Below the pieces are notes generated by a model. It had not been told where the DNA came from. It searched no databases and saw only the letters and a program-made list of their open reading frames with translations. The position numbers were made by a program, and so were the translations under genes. Source: Erodium maritimum (Eukaryota; Streptophyta; Magnoliopsida; Geraniales; Geraniaceae). From it: 64,000 bases of DNA. The stretch covers positions 52,994,039 to 53,058,038 of the forward strand of contig OY997593.1 in NCBI GenBank assembly GCA_963921825.1. The letters run 5' to 3'. This document shows, in pieces, positions 11,366 to 22,025 of this stretch (position 1 is its first letter; each line of letters opens with the position of its first letter).

Positions 11366-14300
11366 TGTAAGAACCTCCCCCGGTCGATCACGGTCGAACC
11401 GGTGGACTTCGACGAAGTTTGACTTTCGGCCGGAAAAGTCAACTGATGACTCCGAAAGTCATTCGGGACATTTCCAAGGCCCAAAAGGCTTAGTCGTCAT
11501 CATGGTTAGCTTAGTTGGGCCATTTCCTTCAGTTTGACTGTAATTTTGTAACGGTCAACTTTTGGTTAAACTTAGACTTTTTATCGACTTTTTCCGATTA
11601 AAATTGGACTGCTGGTTTTTATTAAAAGAAAGTGGATCCCACAATTCCACATGGCATTAGAGGTTTGGATGAGAAGAAAATGAGTTGAAATGACCTTTTG
11701 ACCCTCCATAAAGCCTTTAAGTGGATAAAACTTGAAAGAGGCTTTTGGTCATTTAGCTTTTAGGTCATTTAAGGCAAATGTTGGAGACAATTCAGCCATT
11801 CTACTCTTTGTTGCAGCTGAGTTTTGGTAGAGGGAGAGAACGGGAGAAGCTCTTGGCTTGAGCAAGAAGAAAGAGAGCAAAGGGCAGATTTTTGGCTCAT
11901 CCTTTCACCATTCCTCCTCCTAGAGCTTACTAGCTTCATCTCCTACACATCCTAAAGGTATGGATGCTCTTAACCTCTCTTTCCATCCACTTTCTAGTTT
12001 GGGTTTTTGTGGGTTTGGCTTGAGCTTGAAGAACTAGCTCTGTTGGTTGTTGTTTGGAGAAGAATTAGTGAAGTTAGGTTGTTTTGATTGTGTTTGGTTG
12101 AAGTTTTGATGAACCCATTGAGGGTGTTCATGATTGGAGACTTCTGATGGTTATTTTGGAGTTGTTTGGAGCTGGAAATGGAGTTTGTGGGATGATTTTC
12201 GTGGAATCCGAGCTGGGGAAGAAGGGGGATGATTTTCGTGGAATCCGAGCCGGGCCAGGTGCCGGCACGGCAGGCCGCACGGAACTGGCCAGGTACCGGC
12301 ACGGTGTGCGACGCAGAACGGGCGTGAGTCCGCCACGGAACCTCACACGGTCCGTGTCAAACTCCGGGCCGGTGCGTCGCACGGTCCGTGCTGGTTACCA
12401 AGCCGTTCTGTGATACGGTCCGTGTCAGGTTCCGGCACGGCCTGTGACACGGTCCGGACCTCATTCCGGATCAGATTTCCAGAACCATAACCCTTCCTTT
12501 TGAGTCCATTTCAATTCCTAGATCATTCCTTTGACTTTTTTTCCATTACTTGAGGACTGTTTTGTATTTTTGGTTGAGGAGCACTCCGTTGGGTTACTAA
12601 TATTGGTATTATTGTGGTCCAAGACTGTGAGACCGAGCTCGAAATGAGGGAAGGCCTTGGAACCGAGCTAGAGGGGCGAAGACCACTCCGGGACCCGTGT
12701 GAAGAACGGAGGAGAGGCTAATCGAACTTTACAGCAGAGTTTTATTAGAGGAAGACCACGAGGTAGGGAAAGTCCTAACTTCTCCTGTATTTCAATACTA
12801 GTATCCCTATTCGTTTAATAAAATCGGAAATGTCCTAGAATTGCATATAGGATGCGAATAACTAGAATAAATGTCTTTCAATTACTAATAATCGGAAGTG
12901 TCTAGTAAGCATGCTTAGGATGTGAATCACTAGTGTAACTCGGTTTCAATAATTGGGAATTGATTTACTGGTAGAGAGGCCGTGATGAGCACTCAGATTA
13001 GTTGTGTTAGCTTCACATGCTTGGTTGCCTAGTTTGGATAAGTTAAGATTCTAATACAACTAGATGATTTAAATGTTAAATATGAATGCTTGAATGTTTT
13101 TGTGATCGAATACTTGGCTGAATGATTGTATGAATGTTGAGTATAATTGTTTGTGCTAAATGGGACATGATCGGGTGAGTGATAGTCCGATAGAGTGCGA
13201 TTGGGAAGTAATTGGTAAGTGTAAGACTACATTGATTCTTGTAGTGTGTTGTGATAGAATTGTGATTCGTTAAGCGTTGGTTGTTCCTTGTTTGTTTGAG
13301 TGTGGTACAAACTTGTTAGTCTTTAGGTTGTTTTCTACATCGGTATGGCACCCACGCTGCGGGTGGGGTAGTGTGTGTAAGGTACCCACACCAAAGGGAA
13401 TGTTGGTGTGGGGTAGTACCTAAGCTGATGACTTGGTATCCGGTATGGTACCTACCCCGAAGGAAGTGCCGGTGTGGGGTAGTATCATAGTCGGTATCCG
13501 GTATGGTACCTACACAGAAGGAAGTGCCGGTGCGGGGTAGTATCATAGCCGGTGGATTGGACCCTGCGGGGCATTGATTAATGGACCCTGCGGGGCATTG
13601 GTTATTGGAACCTGCGGGGCATTGATTATTGGACCCTGCAGGGCATTGATTATTGGACCCTGCGGGGCATTGGTTATTGGATGGTTTACCATGCGGGAGA
13701 TGGTTATTGGTTAATTCACCCAAGTGTATGCGTCCTGCGGGAGCAATACATTGGTTCCCTATGACATATGGCCCATTTGGAGACGTTTTCAAGAATCCCG
13801 ACGATAAGCACCCTCAGGGGTTGTTACCGGTGTTCTCGATGTTATACGTCTTTATGATGTTATGCGTCTCCTCTGGACCGAGGGAAAATCCGACATGACA
13901 CAACCAGTATTGTGGATCGGAGGGTGGTGACTTCATGTGCCACGGCATTAATTGGACGCCTGTTTTCTAATGTCTCTTTAAAAAATGCATTGATTCCCTT
14001 ATTTTCTTCCTATGATTATTATTGAATCTTTGAAAAACGTTACACAATCGGTTTGCCTCCGTATGTCATCATCTGTTTGGTTTCTCGTCTAATTAAGATT
14101 TGTATAGACTTGTAAACTCCTGTTTATTGAAACTGAAAGGTCGCCTTGGTTATGCATTTTCCCTACTGAGCGTAAGCTCACCCCTCCTGTCTTTGTGGTG
14201 TTTCAGGTGTTGAGCGGGAGCAGTATTATCCGGACTCTCGGAGTTTGGGAGCTGTTGAGGGTTTAGCTAGCTTTAGAGACGTGTACCCTTTTTATGTTGG

Positions 14301-14448
14301 ATTTCGTACTTTACTGACTGAGTTGTGACTCTTTACATTTTGAAGGCTTTATATCATTTGGAACTTTATTTATCTTTATTCTTCTTTTCTTACTGTAAAT
14401 CTTTAGTCACGTCTCGAGTCCGGTCAAAACCGGATTTGGGGCGTGACA
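11366..14448 (+). mobile_element. Solo Gypsy LTR inside the solo Copia LTR (TSD ATCTA)
   Basis: It begins TGTAAGAACCTCCCCC and ends GGGGCGTGACA, the termini of the Gypsy LTRs here, and is flanked by ATCTA at 11361-11365 and 14449-14453. It resembles the Gypsy-1 LTR at both ends but is a distinct subfamily in the middle. It carries the inverted TTGAC pair near 11425, a donor-like AG|GTATGG at 11958, GC-rich repeats at 12240-12470, minisatellites at 13334-13690, the TGAGCG-TAA-GCTCA motif near 14167 and an acceptor-like TTTCAG ending at 14206. Confidence 0.95.
13334..13690 (+). repeat. Two adjacent minisatellites in the solo Gypsy LTR
   Basis: The first is about three degenerate ~55-60-bp units built on GGTATGGTACCTAC and GGTGTGGGGTAGTA (13334-13550). 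The second is about five 24-25-bp units containing CCTGCGGGGCATTG (13552-13680). The second gives a repetitive peptide (NNQCPAGS) in one minus frame, which is a by-product of the array and not a gene. Confidence 0.88.
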
Positions 14449-15594
14449 ATCTACATCCAGTTGCCAAGTGTCCATGCTAGTTTGCATGGTAGACTTAATA
14501 AACTAGGCTAGATTATTAATTTGTGGAAAGTGGGTCCAACCCACTTAGTTTAACAGGACCACTTAGTCAACCTTTGACCTTTAGTTCTTGTTGGGCCTAG
14601 CCCATGTGGCCGGTCATGGGCCTCTCCAAGAGAGCCCACACCAAGCCCATCATGCTAGCCCGTCCACTATGGCAATTCCTGACATGACCCCCTCCAAGCC
14701 AAGCTACTTTGCGTTCTTATCGAGTTACAAACTTATGGTGTGACCCTTAGGTCTATGCATGTCGGTAAGATCAACGTAAAATATCATTTTACTTGATCTT
14801 ACTTCTGTGGCGACTGACGAGACTTAGTATCGCTTGACCCTGCATAACGAATCGCCCCCTGTCGATTCTGACCTTTCACTCATCTTGATTGAGATAAGGC
14901 ATAGAGTCGTCACCTTATTACTCTCAATCAATGTTCCTTGATATGTGAGATGACTGACCCTTATGATACTCTATATCATGCGCACGGCCATGCTTTTCCC
15001 GTTAGTCACTCTCGATCAAGCGGCCATGAACCAGATATCTTTCCCATACCGCAGTATGAGGGATAATTCCCTTAGCTGCCTATCATGTCACTCATGCATT
15101 CATTCCCCAAGCCAATCCTGGCCGTTATGGAAGCCCAATCACGGTGCAACGTTGGGCTTTCAGGTCAAACTTGGTTGTTTACTGCATCACATTCATATAG
15201 ACTCTCCGGTCTAAGGAACCCTGACAAGCAACGACTCTGAACATGTTCATGACTTAATCTATGGAACATATTCAGTTCGGGTCGTCCAACATCATGTCCC
15301 ACACATGATGTCTATGAGCAGACTACAGAAACCTTTCCAATGACCAATAGAACGTAAGCCATCAAGAGTCATCTTTCATACTAGTCGCTTCTAGTAAAGA
15401 CTATTGACCAGGGACCCCGTCGAGTGTGATCCATCCTGATCTATGGTTCTATTCGCATGGTGGGCATAGATCGGAAACACATACGACATATTACTCCAAC
15501 ACTTAAGTAATATCAAAAGCCGCTTTGTTATATTGCCAACAATGATATTTACATTTGGACATTTACGATTGGGCTATGGGCATAAATGCTAACA

Positions 15595-15784
15595 GCCACT
15601 TGGCAAAGCAAGACTCATGGATCCTACAGCAGGTGCCACAACTCTGAGGTCCACTTCGTGCTTTCCAAACCTCTCCTACTTTCAGCCACTATACGTTAGT
15701 GCATGTGTGAGATTTAGTACTGGTATCCAATACCTATGAATCTTTTGAAGTAGAGAGATGTAGCTCTATAGAGTTAATACCGGA
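15595..15784 (-). pseudogene. Copia-1 protease remnant
   Basis: The first bases (15595-15599) are the target-site duplicate of the solo LTR. On the minus strand this matches the Copia-2 block that encodes the SKDSWVLDT protease start (about 29300-29350). The frame is broken and I cannot trace an intact DTG catalytic triad. It joins to the integrase part at 10955 once the nested LTR is removed. Confidence 0.7.
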
Positions 15785-16278
15785 TGAAGGCACGGTCCTA
15801 CCTTTTCTTAGATCATATAGGTTTCCTGATGAAGGCGCAATCCTACTGCCCCTCTTCAGATCATCCAGGCTATCTAATGAAGGCGCAGTCCCACTGCCCT
15901 TCTTCAGATCAACTGTGAACTTCCTATAATCCCGGTTCCAATGACCAGGCTATTGGCAGTAGAAGCAGACTTTCTCAGGTGTCTCATCTTTCCCGCCAAG
16001 TGCGCATGGGCCCCACCCTTTCCACTTCCAATTCCCTTGTTGACCATCAGAATATCCTTAGATCCCAGATCCCAGATATTCTTCTCAGTAGTTAATGACA
16101 CTTCATATAACTCTGATATGGTCCTAGAGACAGTCTTGTCAAGTACATATTCTTTGCGTTCAGACTTGAGGACTATCCTCAAAATTATGTACCAGTCCCA
16201 ATAATTTGTCCCATTTAGCTTGACCCTGTCAAGAATGGTTTTTAATGACAAACTATTAATGTTCGCTGAATTTGTCAT
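15785..16278 (-). pseudogene. Copia-1 gag, internally deleted
   Basis: The minus-strand ATG at 16278 begins MTNSANINSLSLKTILDR and LNGTNYWDWY, the N-terminal block of a Copia Gag. After EYVLDKTVSRT the frame jumps directly to the late-gag segment ISELYEVSLTTEKN; by comparison with full-length family members more than 100 residues are missing. A zinc-knuckle trace (AFYCQ-like, near 15965) and three ~48-bp repeats (15785-15910) follow. Copia-2 carries the same deletion. Confidence 0.85.
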
Positions 16279-17802
16279 TTGATCTACAACAGATAAAATT
16301 CAATCAGTAAACTGAATAAATTTTATGAAGATCAAGCTTAAACACCAACAATTGATTATATACCATTAGAATTTAAAACCACGATCCTTGATTCACTCGA
16401 TTAAGCTGAACTAATGCTCACTACTTAATCGAGCTATGTAGGTAGGACTCCATCCAATCACATCCAATGTGACTCTTGGCTAGGTTATGTACTTATGTAC
16501 ACGGCTTACCCTATCTGTTACCCTATCTCAACCTCATGCTGAGAATCGTAGTCGGGCCCACAAATTTTCAACTATGGCCCGTCACTATGTAGTTGCTCCG
16601 CTAATGCGCACGACACTCACATATGTCGTCCAAACCTACTACCCCGCTTTTCCATGAATGCTCCGCTAATGCGCACGACACCCATAGGACGGAGAGGTAG
16701 TAAGGTGTTGATAATTGGGAGGTATCGGCCATGACCCGTTTTAACTTGCCGGTTGTGTTTAAAACTTTGGCGCATCCAAGATGCGATGAGCACATCAACT
16801 ACATTCCAAATTGAATGATCCCTCAAATTACATCCAATGTAATTCTTCCTTTGAACCCGTCAACTACATCCAATGCAATGACGGTTCTAAGGGCTCACAT
16901 ACAATGATCAAATACAAATTTTATCTTTGCATGTGAGGTGATATGCTCGGTAAATAAAGTTAAGCATGCAATTCTAATCCAACACATAGAATTAATCATG
17001 CATAAACTAAACCAAGCATAAAGCGATAAATTTGCACATAACAGCCCCATAAACTAACTCCCACTATCTTCTTGAGCTCCACCAACTCCAAGTCGATGTC
17101 AACACCCGAAAAGCACCAAATGACATTTTTGCCCTTTCTTCGTCTTGAGTAAAAAAATTACAATTTAATACTCTACTCGCAGGTCGGGAAGAAATAAATA
17201 TTACAAACAAGTGGTTCGATGACCATACCTTGAAAGAATAATTACACACTAACTTTAACGGCTCGCGGGCCGTGAAAAGCGATAAATAAATAAATCGAGC
17301 TCGGGGCTATTATATACACCATGCCAACATCACATCACACATCGTGTTATCAAACAAGCATGTTATCAAACATCATGTGATTTTCCGGTATTAATTAATA
17401 GCCAAGTTCCGAATTTTTTTGATGCTCGGTTTATCGAAACCGTTCAAAAATGAAACTTTTGAACATTTGATCTTCGAGTTCGTCATGACGGTTCCAAACT
17501 CATCATAACTAACAAAATGGTTTAGCCTTGGCATATCAACCATCCAATGGTCATGCTTGGCCTAGCTCCGTCCAACGGAGCCCCGTTCGGTCCCAGTTTT
17601 GGCTCCCCGAGAATCCCGCTCCCGAGACACGAAAAATCAAATTTTCGTCATAATTTCCAGATTTGAAATAATTTTCAAAAATTCATTTTACATGCATTAA
17701 ATCCATAAACAAGAAGTTAAAACATGTTATCAAACAATTTGGCAAATTAACATGTCAAAACAAAAACTTTCAACATCGTCTTGTGAATCCCGAAGGTAGC
17801 AC
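16279..17802 (-). other. Copia-1 untranslated leader
   Basis: About 1.5 kb between gag and primer-binding site with no coding signal. It contains a direct repeat of GCTCCGCTAATGCGCACGAC (near 16595 and 16660) and repeated 'acatccaatg(c/t)aat' blocks (16800-16880). Copia-2 has the same arrangement at 29882-31422. Confidence 0.75.
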
Positions 17803-17815
17803 GGCTATGATACCA
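17803..17815 (-). other. Primer-binding site of Copia-1 (tRNA-iMet, one mismatch)
   Basis: On the minus strand it reads TGGTATCATAGCC; Copia-2 has TGGTATCAGAGCC, the exact initiator-Met complement. The single change is a decay mutation. Confidence 0.85.
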
Positions 17816-17816
17816 C

Positions 17817-19441
17817 CGTTGGGTCTCGAGGTAGGGTTGGAGATGAACCAACTCACAGCGGAAAATCAATGAAAACCAAGAGACTATTAAAACCATGAAA
17901 CAAATAACAAAGAATGGATTCACAAGAGAAAAATTCAGCACTATTTCTTACCAAGAAAAGAACACTGGGTAACGAATGATTAACTTGAGTGTCCAAGACG
18001 CCTACGTATCCACATGGGAATAAAAGACACGTAGTTCTTCTCTTTGAGGACTCAAGAACACAAAAATGGAGGAAGAAACAACCCTTGGCCGAAATTGTGG
18101 GGAAGAGGGAGAGAAAATGTATTTTCTATTCTTGTCTTGTGTTTGTTATGTTGAAAAAAGATGACTTAAACATAACAAACCCCATACTTGTCCAACTAAA
18201 GGCATGAGACAAGCATGGTGACAAATAAAGTATAAATAGGAAAAAGTATGACTAGACAAGATGGGGTTAAGTGGTGAATCACCAACACCTTAATCCTTGT
18301 CATGCTTACTTAGTACTAATTAATCAAGACTTGATTAATTAGTTCCATGGGCCTTTCATGGGCCTCTTGGAACATGGCCCGTGGTTATTTCCAACGAGGT
18401 CTCGTGATTCGCTCATCACCTCCAAGCCTTCCATACAATAAATGTCCAACATTATACGACGCGATCAATCCCAAGATCCCAAGCATTGTCTCGATCCATA
18501 AAGTCCTATTCACTTACGGGCACATGACCCAAAACCCAGTTTTGGTCATGTTCTGAGACAACTCCCTTTTGGCCATTCTCCATAAATGTGTCAATGAGTT
18601 TGACCCATTTATGGAGAATGGCCTATTTAAGTGGCAACTAACGAGACTTTAGTATTGCTTGACATTGCATAACGAATTGACCATGTCGATTCTAACCTTT
18701 CTGTCGACCTTGTCATTATCCTTTTATCTCCGATATCCTGATTGAGATAAGGCATAGAGTCGTCATCCTTATTATTTTCAATCACTGTTCCTTGATATGT
18801 GAGATGACTGAATATATGATACCTAGTATCATGTGCATGGCCATGCTATTCTTTCAGTCACTCCCGATCAAGCGGCCAAGAACCGATATATTTCTCATAT
18901 CGTAGTATGAGGGATAAATCCCTTAGTCGTCTTTCGTATCACTCATGCAGTCCGTCCCCAAGCCAATCTTGGCTGTTATGAAAGCCCTGTTACGGACAAT
19001 GTTAGGCTCAGGTCAAACTTAGTTATTTACTGCATAGCGATCACAAAGACTCCTTGGTCTAAGGATACATGACAAGCTACGACAATGAATATGTTCATGA
19101 CTTGATCTATGGCACATATTCATGTCTGGTCGTCCAATATCATGTCTCACATAAATATCTATGATCAGACTCCGGAATCCCATTCCAATGACTAAAAGAA
19201 CGTAAGCCATAAGGAGTCATCTTTCTAACTAGTCGCATCTAGTGAAGCTTTGTTGACTAGGGACCCATCGAGTGTGATCCATCTCGATCTATGGTTCTAT
19301 TCGCATGGTGGGCATAGATCATAACACACATCGATATATTACTCTAATACATAAGTAATATAAAGCCGCTTTACTTTTATTGATAATGATGATATATACA
19401 TTTGGACATTGAGGAATGAACTATGGGAACTAAGACTAACA
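17817..19441 (-). repeat. Copia-1 5' LTR
   Basis: It is 1,625 bp and aligns with the 1,688-bp LTRs of Copia-2. The left terminal T has become C (CGTTGGGTC at 17817), and the right end is CTAACA at 19441. The main structural difference from Copia-2 is near 18570-18625, where an 18-bp perfect inverted repeat replaces a longer stretch. The outer target-site duplicate would be CTTTC (19442-19446), but its partner was lost with the 3' end. Confidence 0.92.
18571..18623. repeat. 18-bp perfect inverted repeat in the Copia-1 LTR
   Basis: GGCCATTCTCCATAAATG (18571-18588) is followed after 17 bases by its exact reverse complement (18606-18623). Copia-2 has the left arm (with one change) but not the right; it instead has the 'ggtgtgaccc' block missing here. 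Confidence 0.93.
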
Positions 19442-19738
19442 CTTTCGACCTTGAGATGCTCCTACTTGGAAACTTTCTCCTTCTAATAAAAATATGAGTT
19501 GATTTAAAAAAATGTTTTACTGATCATGCATGTTAAATATGAGTCAACATCATAGATGTTAATGAACATTAACATTGGATGACTCACTTTGAGAATATTT
19601 CTCACCAAAGTATAACTTCAACCTTTAACCTTGAAGTCACCATATCTCTTATATGTGTGGATTCATGTATTGACAAGTTTGAAACAAGCAAACACTACTC
19701 ATGACGAAATAGTTGTAAAGGTTGTGCTCAGATATGAA
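19442..19738. other. Short unassigned spacer before Copia-3
   Basis: AT-rich sequence with no open frame worth reporting and no similarity I recognise to other parts of the window. It ends in the Copia-3 target-site duplicate ATGAA (19734-19738) and is probably older host or repeat DNA continuing at 45957. Confidence 0.5.
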
Positions 19739-20079
19739 TGTAAGTTTTTCCATTTAATATATATCTTAAGGTGATCAATATGTTTATTTTGATTCAAAAA
19801 TTGCCAACCATCACACCTCTTCATTCATGACTTTTGATGGGAAAGTTGAAGGGGTATAAGTATATGTCTTTGGTCCCAAATCCACACACAATTCTCATTT
19901 ACGTCACTTATACACCATTCTGAGAGTGAGAGAAATAAGGGTGGAGGACTAGGAAGATCAAGGATTTGGATCTTCAAAGCGTCTTCTCCAAGGAAAGCAA
20001 TGGCTGGAGGTAAGTGATCTTAATTCCGCATTTACGTGATTATATTGTGTTTGTATGATCACATGCTGAAGTACTTACA
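19739..20079 (+). repeat. Copia-3 5' LTR
   Basis: 341 bp, closely matching 45610-45951 with scattered substitutions and small gaps. Near its end it holds ATGGCTGGAG directly followed by GTAAGT, a start codon with a consensus splice donor (ATG at 19999). Confidence 0.95.
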
Positions 20080-20081
20080 GT

Positions 20082-20091
20082 TGGTATCAGA
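20082..20091 (+). other. Primer-binding site of Copia-3
   Basis: TGGTATCAGA, two bases after the LTR, matches the initiator-Met tRNA 3' end over its first ten bases; the next bases (TTATAT) diverge. Confidence 0.85.
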
Positions 20092-20420
20092 TTATATGTT
20101 ACTCTCTGCCTTATTTTCATTTTTCAAGTTTTATCAATTCTTGGGTATTGGTTGTTAAGCTTGATTATTGTGTTTTGATTATGGGAATCACATGGAAAAT
20201 TGATTTCCATGATTTCGGGGCTTTAAAACGAATTTTTTTGAAGCCTTAATGAGGGAGAACTAGTCGGATCGGGTTTGGGTCTGAAACCGGGTCGTTTTTG
20301 ACCCGGCTAGAGGTAGAAGACGATGTTGACCAGTTTCGGGTCGTTGACTGGGTCATGGACCCAGGTCTGGGTTGAATGCGGGTCTGGTTATGGGTTTTAA
20401 AAAAATTAAAAAATTTACAC

Positions 20421-20485
20421 CCTAGATTCGAACCCAGGAGCATTCGTGTTTCACTAACGCCTTATCCACTGAGGCAAGTCGATTT
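20421..20485 (-). ncRNA. tRNA-like module (A and B boxes) in the Copia-3 leader
   Basis: On the minus strand the sequence has an A-box-like TTGCCTCAGTGGATAAG (20461-20478) and, 25 bases later, a B-box GGGTTCGAATC (20425-20435). A T-rich run that could end RNA polymerase III transcription follows. The body cannot fold into a normal cloverleaf by eye and the acceptor stem is not paired, so this is not a working tRNA. It may be a SINE head or decayed tRNA. Confidence refers to the resemblance, not to function. Confidence 0.5.
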
Positions 20486-20562
20486 GTTGATCAGTATGTT
20501 AAAGAACAAATTTATCTTCTGTTTCTGCATTATTATTTGAAAAACAAAATGAACTAACATAT

Positions 20563-20620
20563 GGAGACTTGTACCTAAGACCTGACCAGTGCTAAAGAAA
20601 TAGCTCACCACTAAGCTAGA
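20563..20620 (-). ncRNA. Second, degenerate tRNA-like module
   Basis: On the minus strand, TAGCTTAGTGGTGAGCTA (20601-20618) resembles an A box. After 25 bases comes GGTACAAGTCTCC (20563-20575), a B box with two or three mismatches. Spacing and order match the module 80-140 bp away on the same strand. Confidence 0.4.
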
Positions 20621-20980
20621 GCTAATTTACAATAATTTAGCTCAATAGAATTTATTAGTTCTAGTATATGCCCAGTTTAACCTTTTAGCCCAAAATGATC
20701 ATTTCTTGGTAACAGTTTTCCCATTAATATCGATTTATGTATGTACTATTATTTATTTAAAGAGTAGCCACAACATCTATAAATTTATAATAAATGCATA
20801 TTAATTTAATAATTAAAATTGTGCTTAATTATATCGGATTTGATAGAATCGATCCCACAGGGTATTCTATAAAACTCTATATAATTTATCAGAATAAAAT
20901 ATCCAAATTATATTTTCTAATCTACCTACAGGAATTAGGAAAAGGAACATGATTTTGATAGTTTTATTGATTGTTATGCA

Positions 20981-21113
20981 TGAATGTTCCATCCGCGTAT
21001 GACTTTAGCCCACAAGCAAGTTGTACGTCGATATATTCATTTTTTATGAATGTTCTATTTGCATATGACTTTAGCCCACCGGCAAGTTGTATGTCGATGG
21101 ATACATTTTTGTA
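20981..21113 (+). repeat. Two ~66-bp direct repeats in the Copia-3 leader; a third lies at 21286-21357
   Basis: Each unit contains ATGACTTTAGCCCAC, then GCAAGTTGTA and a T-rich end. Units lie at 20981-21046 and 21047-21113; a third at about 21286-21357 lies inside gag. The rest of 20092-20980 is AT-rich leader without a gene, apart from the two tRNA-like modules. Confidence 0.85.
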
Positions 21114-21187
21114 TGCTTATGTTTGTAAAGCGTGACAATTAGTCTCATTTATGTTTTTTCTTTTGTACTATGCATGTAATTTTTGGA

Positions 21188-21800
21188 ACATCAAACTCTT
21201 TGAATATTAATGACCTCAAGGTAGAGGTTCTCATGCTGAATGGGGAAAACTAGTCCATCTGGAAAGAGAGGGTACATATGTGTATATGCAATGTTTAGTT
21301 TGCGTATGACTTTAGCCCACAGGCAAGTTGTACGTTGATAGATACATTTTGTATACATAAGGGGGTTGGTGGAGAAGTATGGAAATGCTCGTTCGCTTCT
21401 CGCAGCGATTGATGAGAAATTCCAAACTTTGGATAAATCCTTGGCTAGTACCCTCATCGGACATTATTCCTCTGTTAAGCTCACGGTTCTCCGTGGTGTG
21501 CACGAGCACATCATGAGAATAAGGGATATTGCGGAAAAATTAAAAACATTGGAAGTCAAGATGTCTGTCACCTTCTTGGTGCATTACATTTTGAACACCC
21601 TTTCTCATCAATTTGGTCATTTTCAAAATATCTTACAACACACATAAGGATAAATTGTCGATGAATGAACTCATGACTATGTGTGTTCAAGAGGAAAGTT
21701 GATTGATGATGGAGGAAGGTGAGACTGTAATGCGTACAACCCGGAAGAAGGCAAATGACACCATAAGGACGTGTCCAATGTGGCTGATGTTTATGTTAAC
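21188..21800 (+). pseudogene. Copia-3 gag, with an internal leader repeat and deletions
   Basis: The frame TSNSLNINDLKVEVLMLNGEN then a stop then SIWKERVHM is the N-terminus of a common plant Copia Gag. The next ~60 residues expected in this family are missing and replaced by a copy of the leader repeat (21286-21357). Gag resumes with VEKYGNARSLLAAIDEKF and LKTLEVKMSVTFLVHYIL and continues across a frameshift to LSMNELMTMCVQEE. The zinc knuckle is deleted. The start could be the in-frame ATG at 21171, or an upstream LTR exon. Confidence 0.85.
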
Positions 21801-22020
21801 ACATGATGGATTGACTCTGGTTCTTCAATCCATGTTTCAACATCGATGCAGGAAATGACACACCTGCGGGAAATGAGCAATATATTTATTCAGGCAAAAA
21901 AATGCGCTCAACCGTTAAATATGTTGGAACGTGCCAAATAACTTTATATAGTGGTTATTTGCATGATACATTCCATGTACCTAGATTTAACATGAATTTG
22001 ATATCTATATCTACACTATT
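21801..22020 (+). pseudogene. Copia-3 protease
   Basis: WIDSGSSIHVSTSMQ (from about 21807) holds the catalytic aspartate in DSG, preceded by a stop where the family has tryptophan (TGA for TGG at 21804). DTFHVPRFNMNLISIS near 21968 matches the end of the protease and spacer. A 3'-end frameshift joins it to the next block. Confidence 0.85.
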
Positions 22021-22025
22021 GCCTT

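Larger units (their letters stand above)
10956..15594 (-). mobile_element. Solo Copia LTR inserted in Copia-1 (TSD GCCAC)
   Basis: It starts TGTTGG and ends CTAACA, the termini of the Copia-1/2 LTRs, and aligns with them in its second half, for example the 'ggtgtgacccttaggt' block near 14738 and the TAACGAATCG block near 14847. The 5-bp duplication GCCAC lies at 10951-10955 and 15595-15599. Removing it restores Copia-1 sequence as in Copia-2 near 29195. No internal region is present, so it is a solo LTR of about 1.55 kb net, left by LTR-LTR recombination. It is split by the solo Gypsy LTR at 11366-14448. Confidence 0.93.
8646..19441 (-). mobile_element. Copia-1: Ty1/Copia element, 3' truncated, with nested solo LTRs
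   Basis: Read on the minus strand from 19441 leftwards: 5' LTR, primer-binding site, leader, gag, protease, then integrase, reverse transcriptase and a cut RNase H. The order PR-INT-RT-RH is diagnostic of Ty1/Copia. It is the same family as Copia-2 throughout. The 3' end is lost at 8645, where it abuts Gypsy-1. Between protease and integrase it is interrupted by the solo Copia LTR at 10956-15594. Net length without nested DNA is about 6.2 kb. Confidence 0.92.

Noticed and set aside
13552-13690. CRISPR-like array of 24-25-bp units
   Set aside because: Units are directly adjacent without unique spacers, in a plant LTR; it is a minisatellite.
13316-13792. A 158-codon minus-strand frame with NNQCPAGS repeats
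   Set aside because: It is a translation of LTR minisatellites in a solo LTR; the repeat is not conserved in other LTRs.
20421-20485. Functional tRNA gene
   Set aside because: The A and B boxes are recognisable, but acceptor and anticodon stems do not pair convincingly by eye and a T/A-rich low-complexity flank replaces the 3' end.
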